Positions 13,318-14,480 of a stretch of 14,480 bases of DNA are shown here, piece by piece. Numbering within the stretch: the first letter of the stretch is position 1; every line of letters begins with the position of its first letter. Both the position numbers and the translations under genes were made by a program. The notes below the pieces were generated by a model. It worked only from the letters and a program-made list of their open reading frames with translations, was not told the DNA's origin and made no database searches. The stretch comes from Solirubrobacterales bacterium (GTDB lineage Bacteria; Actinomycetota; Thermoleophilia; Solirubrobacterales; Solirubrobacteraceae), in the NCBI GenBank assembly GCA_026392325.1, contig JAPLCH010000155.1, forward strand, positions 734-15,213, read 5' to 3'.

Positions 13318-14463
13318 AATCAAGCAGCCGTCTTAAACTTATTCCGCCCTATCTATTCGCAGCGCTAGAAAGCTGCTGGCATTGACGTGATCTCACTTGG
13401 GATTGGCGACCCAGACACCCCTACTTTTGCCTCTGTCATTGAGGCGGGCCAGGCCGCGTTGGCAGATCCAAGCACGCACCAGTACCCGTCCAATCGTGGA
13501 CGGATTGAGTTTCGGCAGGCTGTAACAGACTTTTACGGCCGGCGCTTTGGTGTGACGCTGGATCCAGAGACTCAAGTGATGCCGGCAATTGGGGCGAAAG
13601 AATGCATCTTCAACCTCTCGCTTGCCTTCCTCGATGAAGAGGGAGTTGCCTTGGCAGCTGACCCTGGTTACCCCGTTTACACGGCGGGCCCAGCGCTGGC
13701 GGGCGCATCCGCCCACCTGATGCCCTTGGTTCCGGCACTTGGCTTCACTCCCGACCTTGACGCGATCGATCCTCAGGTGCTTGCCAAGGCGCGCTTGATG
13801 TTCATCAACTATCCGAACAACCCAACGGGCGCAATTGCCCCTGAAGGATTCTTCGAGAAGGTTGTGGCTTTCGCGAACAAGCACGACATTCTTGTCGTCC
13901 ATGACAGCGCGTATAGCGAAACCACCTATGACGGATATGTGGCCCCAAGCTTTCTCGCCACACCTGGAGCAATGGAAGTTGGAGTCGAAGTCTTCTCCCT
14001 GTCCAAGGGATGGAACATGACGGGCTGGCGTTGTGCGGCGATTGTCGGGAACGCTGAGGCGATTGCCACATATTGGAAGCTCAAGAGCAATGTTGACAGC
14101 GGGCTCTTCGAGGCTGTGCAGCTGGCCGGGGCACGAGCGCTGCAGCCGGATGTAGCTGCCGAAGTCGACGCAATGTGTGCGATTTATCAGCGCCGTCGCG
14201 ATCTGGTCTGCTCCGCACTAGCCGAAGCTGGCGTTGAAGTAACCGCTCCGAAAGCAACTATCTACGTCTGGGCGCCCATTCCAGAAGGCTTTGAGACTGC
14301 TGCTGAATATTGCGAATATGTTCTGGAGGAAGCCGCAGTTGTGATTTCTCCAGGAGGAGCTTACGGGCCAAACGGGGAAGGCTTCTTTCGCATCAGCCTC
14401 ACCACCCCGGATGACCGCTTGACCGAAGCAGTAGCGCGTCTTTCAGCCCTTAGGGGCCGCTGA
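13314..14463 (+). pseudogene. dapL: LL-diaminopimelate aminotransferase-like gene with an N-terminal frameshift
   Basis: Fold-type I PLP enzyme; DapL makes LL-DAP directly from tetrahydrodipicolinate and glutamate, and DapF would then epimerise it. From ATG 13314 the frame gives MKSSSRLKLIPPYLFAALE, then four unrelated residues and TGA at 13383-13385. From 13369 another frame gives KAAGIDVISLGIGDPD and runs to 14463. Homologues of this type have about six residues (RKIAEA-like) between these parts, so roughly 20 bases (17 if one residue fewer) were lost at about 13368-13371; the present length is not a multiple of three. Downstream is intact: YPNNPTG, DSAYSETTYDGY, and the PLP lysine at 14005-14007 in SLSKGWNMTGWR. 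Other class I/II aminotransferases cannot be excluded, but the dapF overlap favours DapL. Confidence 0.72.
13387..14463 (+). CDS. dapL: Main fragment of the dapL-like aminotransferase as read
   Basis: The longest frame as written begins at GTG 13387, codes for 358 residues and holds nearly all of the PLP-binding domain, but lacks the N-terminal arm (RLKLIPPYLF and the following helix), which in this fold contributes to the active site and dimer. The GTG is the valine codon of the conserved DVISLGIGDPD, so it is unlikely to be a natural start. TGA at the end overlaps the ATG of a further reading frame. Confidence 0.7.
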   Translation: MISLGIGDPDTPTFASVIEAGQAALADPSTHQYPSNRGRIEFRQAVTDFYGRRFGVTLDPETQVMPAIGAKECIFNLSLAFLDEEGVALAADPGYPVYTAGPALAGASAHLMPLVPALGFTPDLDAIDPQVLAKARLMFINYPNNPTGAIAPEGFFEKVVAFANKHDILVVHDSAYSETTYDGYVAPSFLATPGAMEVGVEVFSLSKGWNMTGWRCAAIVGNAEAIATYWKLKSNVDSGLFEAVQLAGARALQPDVAAEVDAMCAIYQRRRDLVCSALAEAGVEVTAPKATIYVWAPIPEGFETAAEYCEYVLEEAAVVISPGGAYGPNGEGFFRISLTTPDDRLTEAVARLSALRGR

Positions 14464-14480
14464 TGAACCGCATCAAGGGG
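14463..14480 (+). CDS. Start of a following gene (3' partial)
   Basis: ATG 14463 overlaps the aminotransferase TGA by one base (TGATG), with AGGGG a few bases before it. Six codons, MNRIKG, are visible before the window ends. The coupling suggests a further operon member; in related genomes hflX often follows dapF, but six residues cannot identify it. Confidence 0.35.

Noticed and set aside
8329..13381. Shared TGCTGGCA just after both deletion points as a recombination signal
   Set aside because: The same octamer occurs in the ftsK Walker A region (about 4913), and it simply encodes the common Ala-Gly pair.

Overview
The window is a densely packed, moderately GC-rich stretch of bacterial chromosome. 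Gene content and order suggest an actinomycetote: RNase J, then FtsK, an HTH/RodZ-like protein, CinA, RecA, RecX, MiaB, MiaA and DapF is the order typical of that phylum (the usual pgsA between ftsK and cinA is absent). The MiaA and DapF variants and a DapL-type aminotransferase suggest a deep-branching class, perhaps near Thermoleophilia; that is a low-confidence inference. I see no mobile element, CRISPR array, tRNA, rRNA or phage gene. The longest gap without a gene is about 155 bases, in front of recA.

Layout. 3-1346 (+): RNase J, 5' end outside the window. 1356-3403 (-): a two-component system, response regulator first, then histidine kinase, converging on RNase J. 3444-6344 (+): the DNA translocase FtsK and a short RodZ-like HTH membrane protein. 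6341-9345 (+): cinA, recA and recX. 9398-10735 (+): miaB. 10732-11523 (-): a short-chain dehydrogenase converging on miaB. 11551-14463 (+): miaA, dapF and an LL-diaminopimelate aminotransferase, with the first six codons of a further gene at the right edge.

Functional themes are RNA decay (RNase J), chromosome segregation and division (FtsK), recombination and repair (RecA/RecX), modification of tRNA base A37 (MiaA makes i6A, MiaB converts it to ms2i6A), and lysine/peptidoglycan precursor synthesis (DapL makes LL-DAP, DapF epimerises it to meso-DAP).

Three things stand out. (1) DapF has serine in place of both catalytic cysteines (Ser72 and Ser216) in otherwise well-kept motifs. (2) recA and the dapL-like gene each carry an internal deletion, of about 17 and about 17-20 bases, that shifts the frame; everything around them is well conserved, so they are either very recent or assembly artefacts. 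(3) Several genes that start transcription units have a -10-like hexamer exactly 6-7 bases before the ATG and no Shine-Dalgarno, pointing to leaderless mRNAs, while recA, the kinase gene and the dapL-like gene have clear Shine-Dalgarno sequences. I found no obviously undescribed multi-gene system; the DapF variant is the best candidate for new biochemistry.
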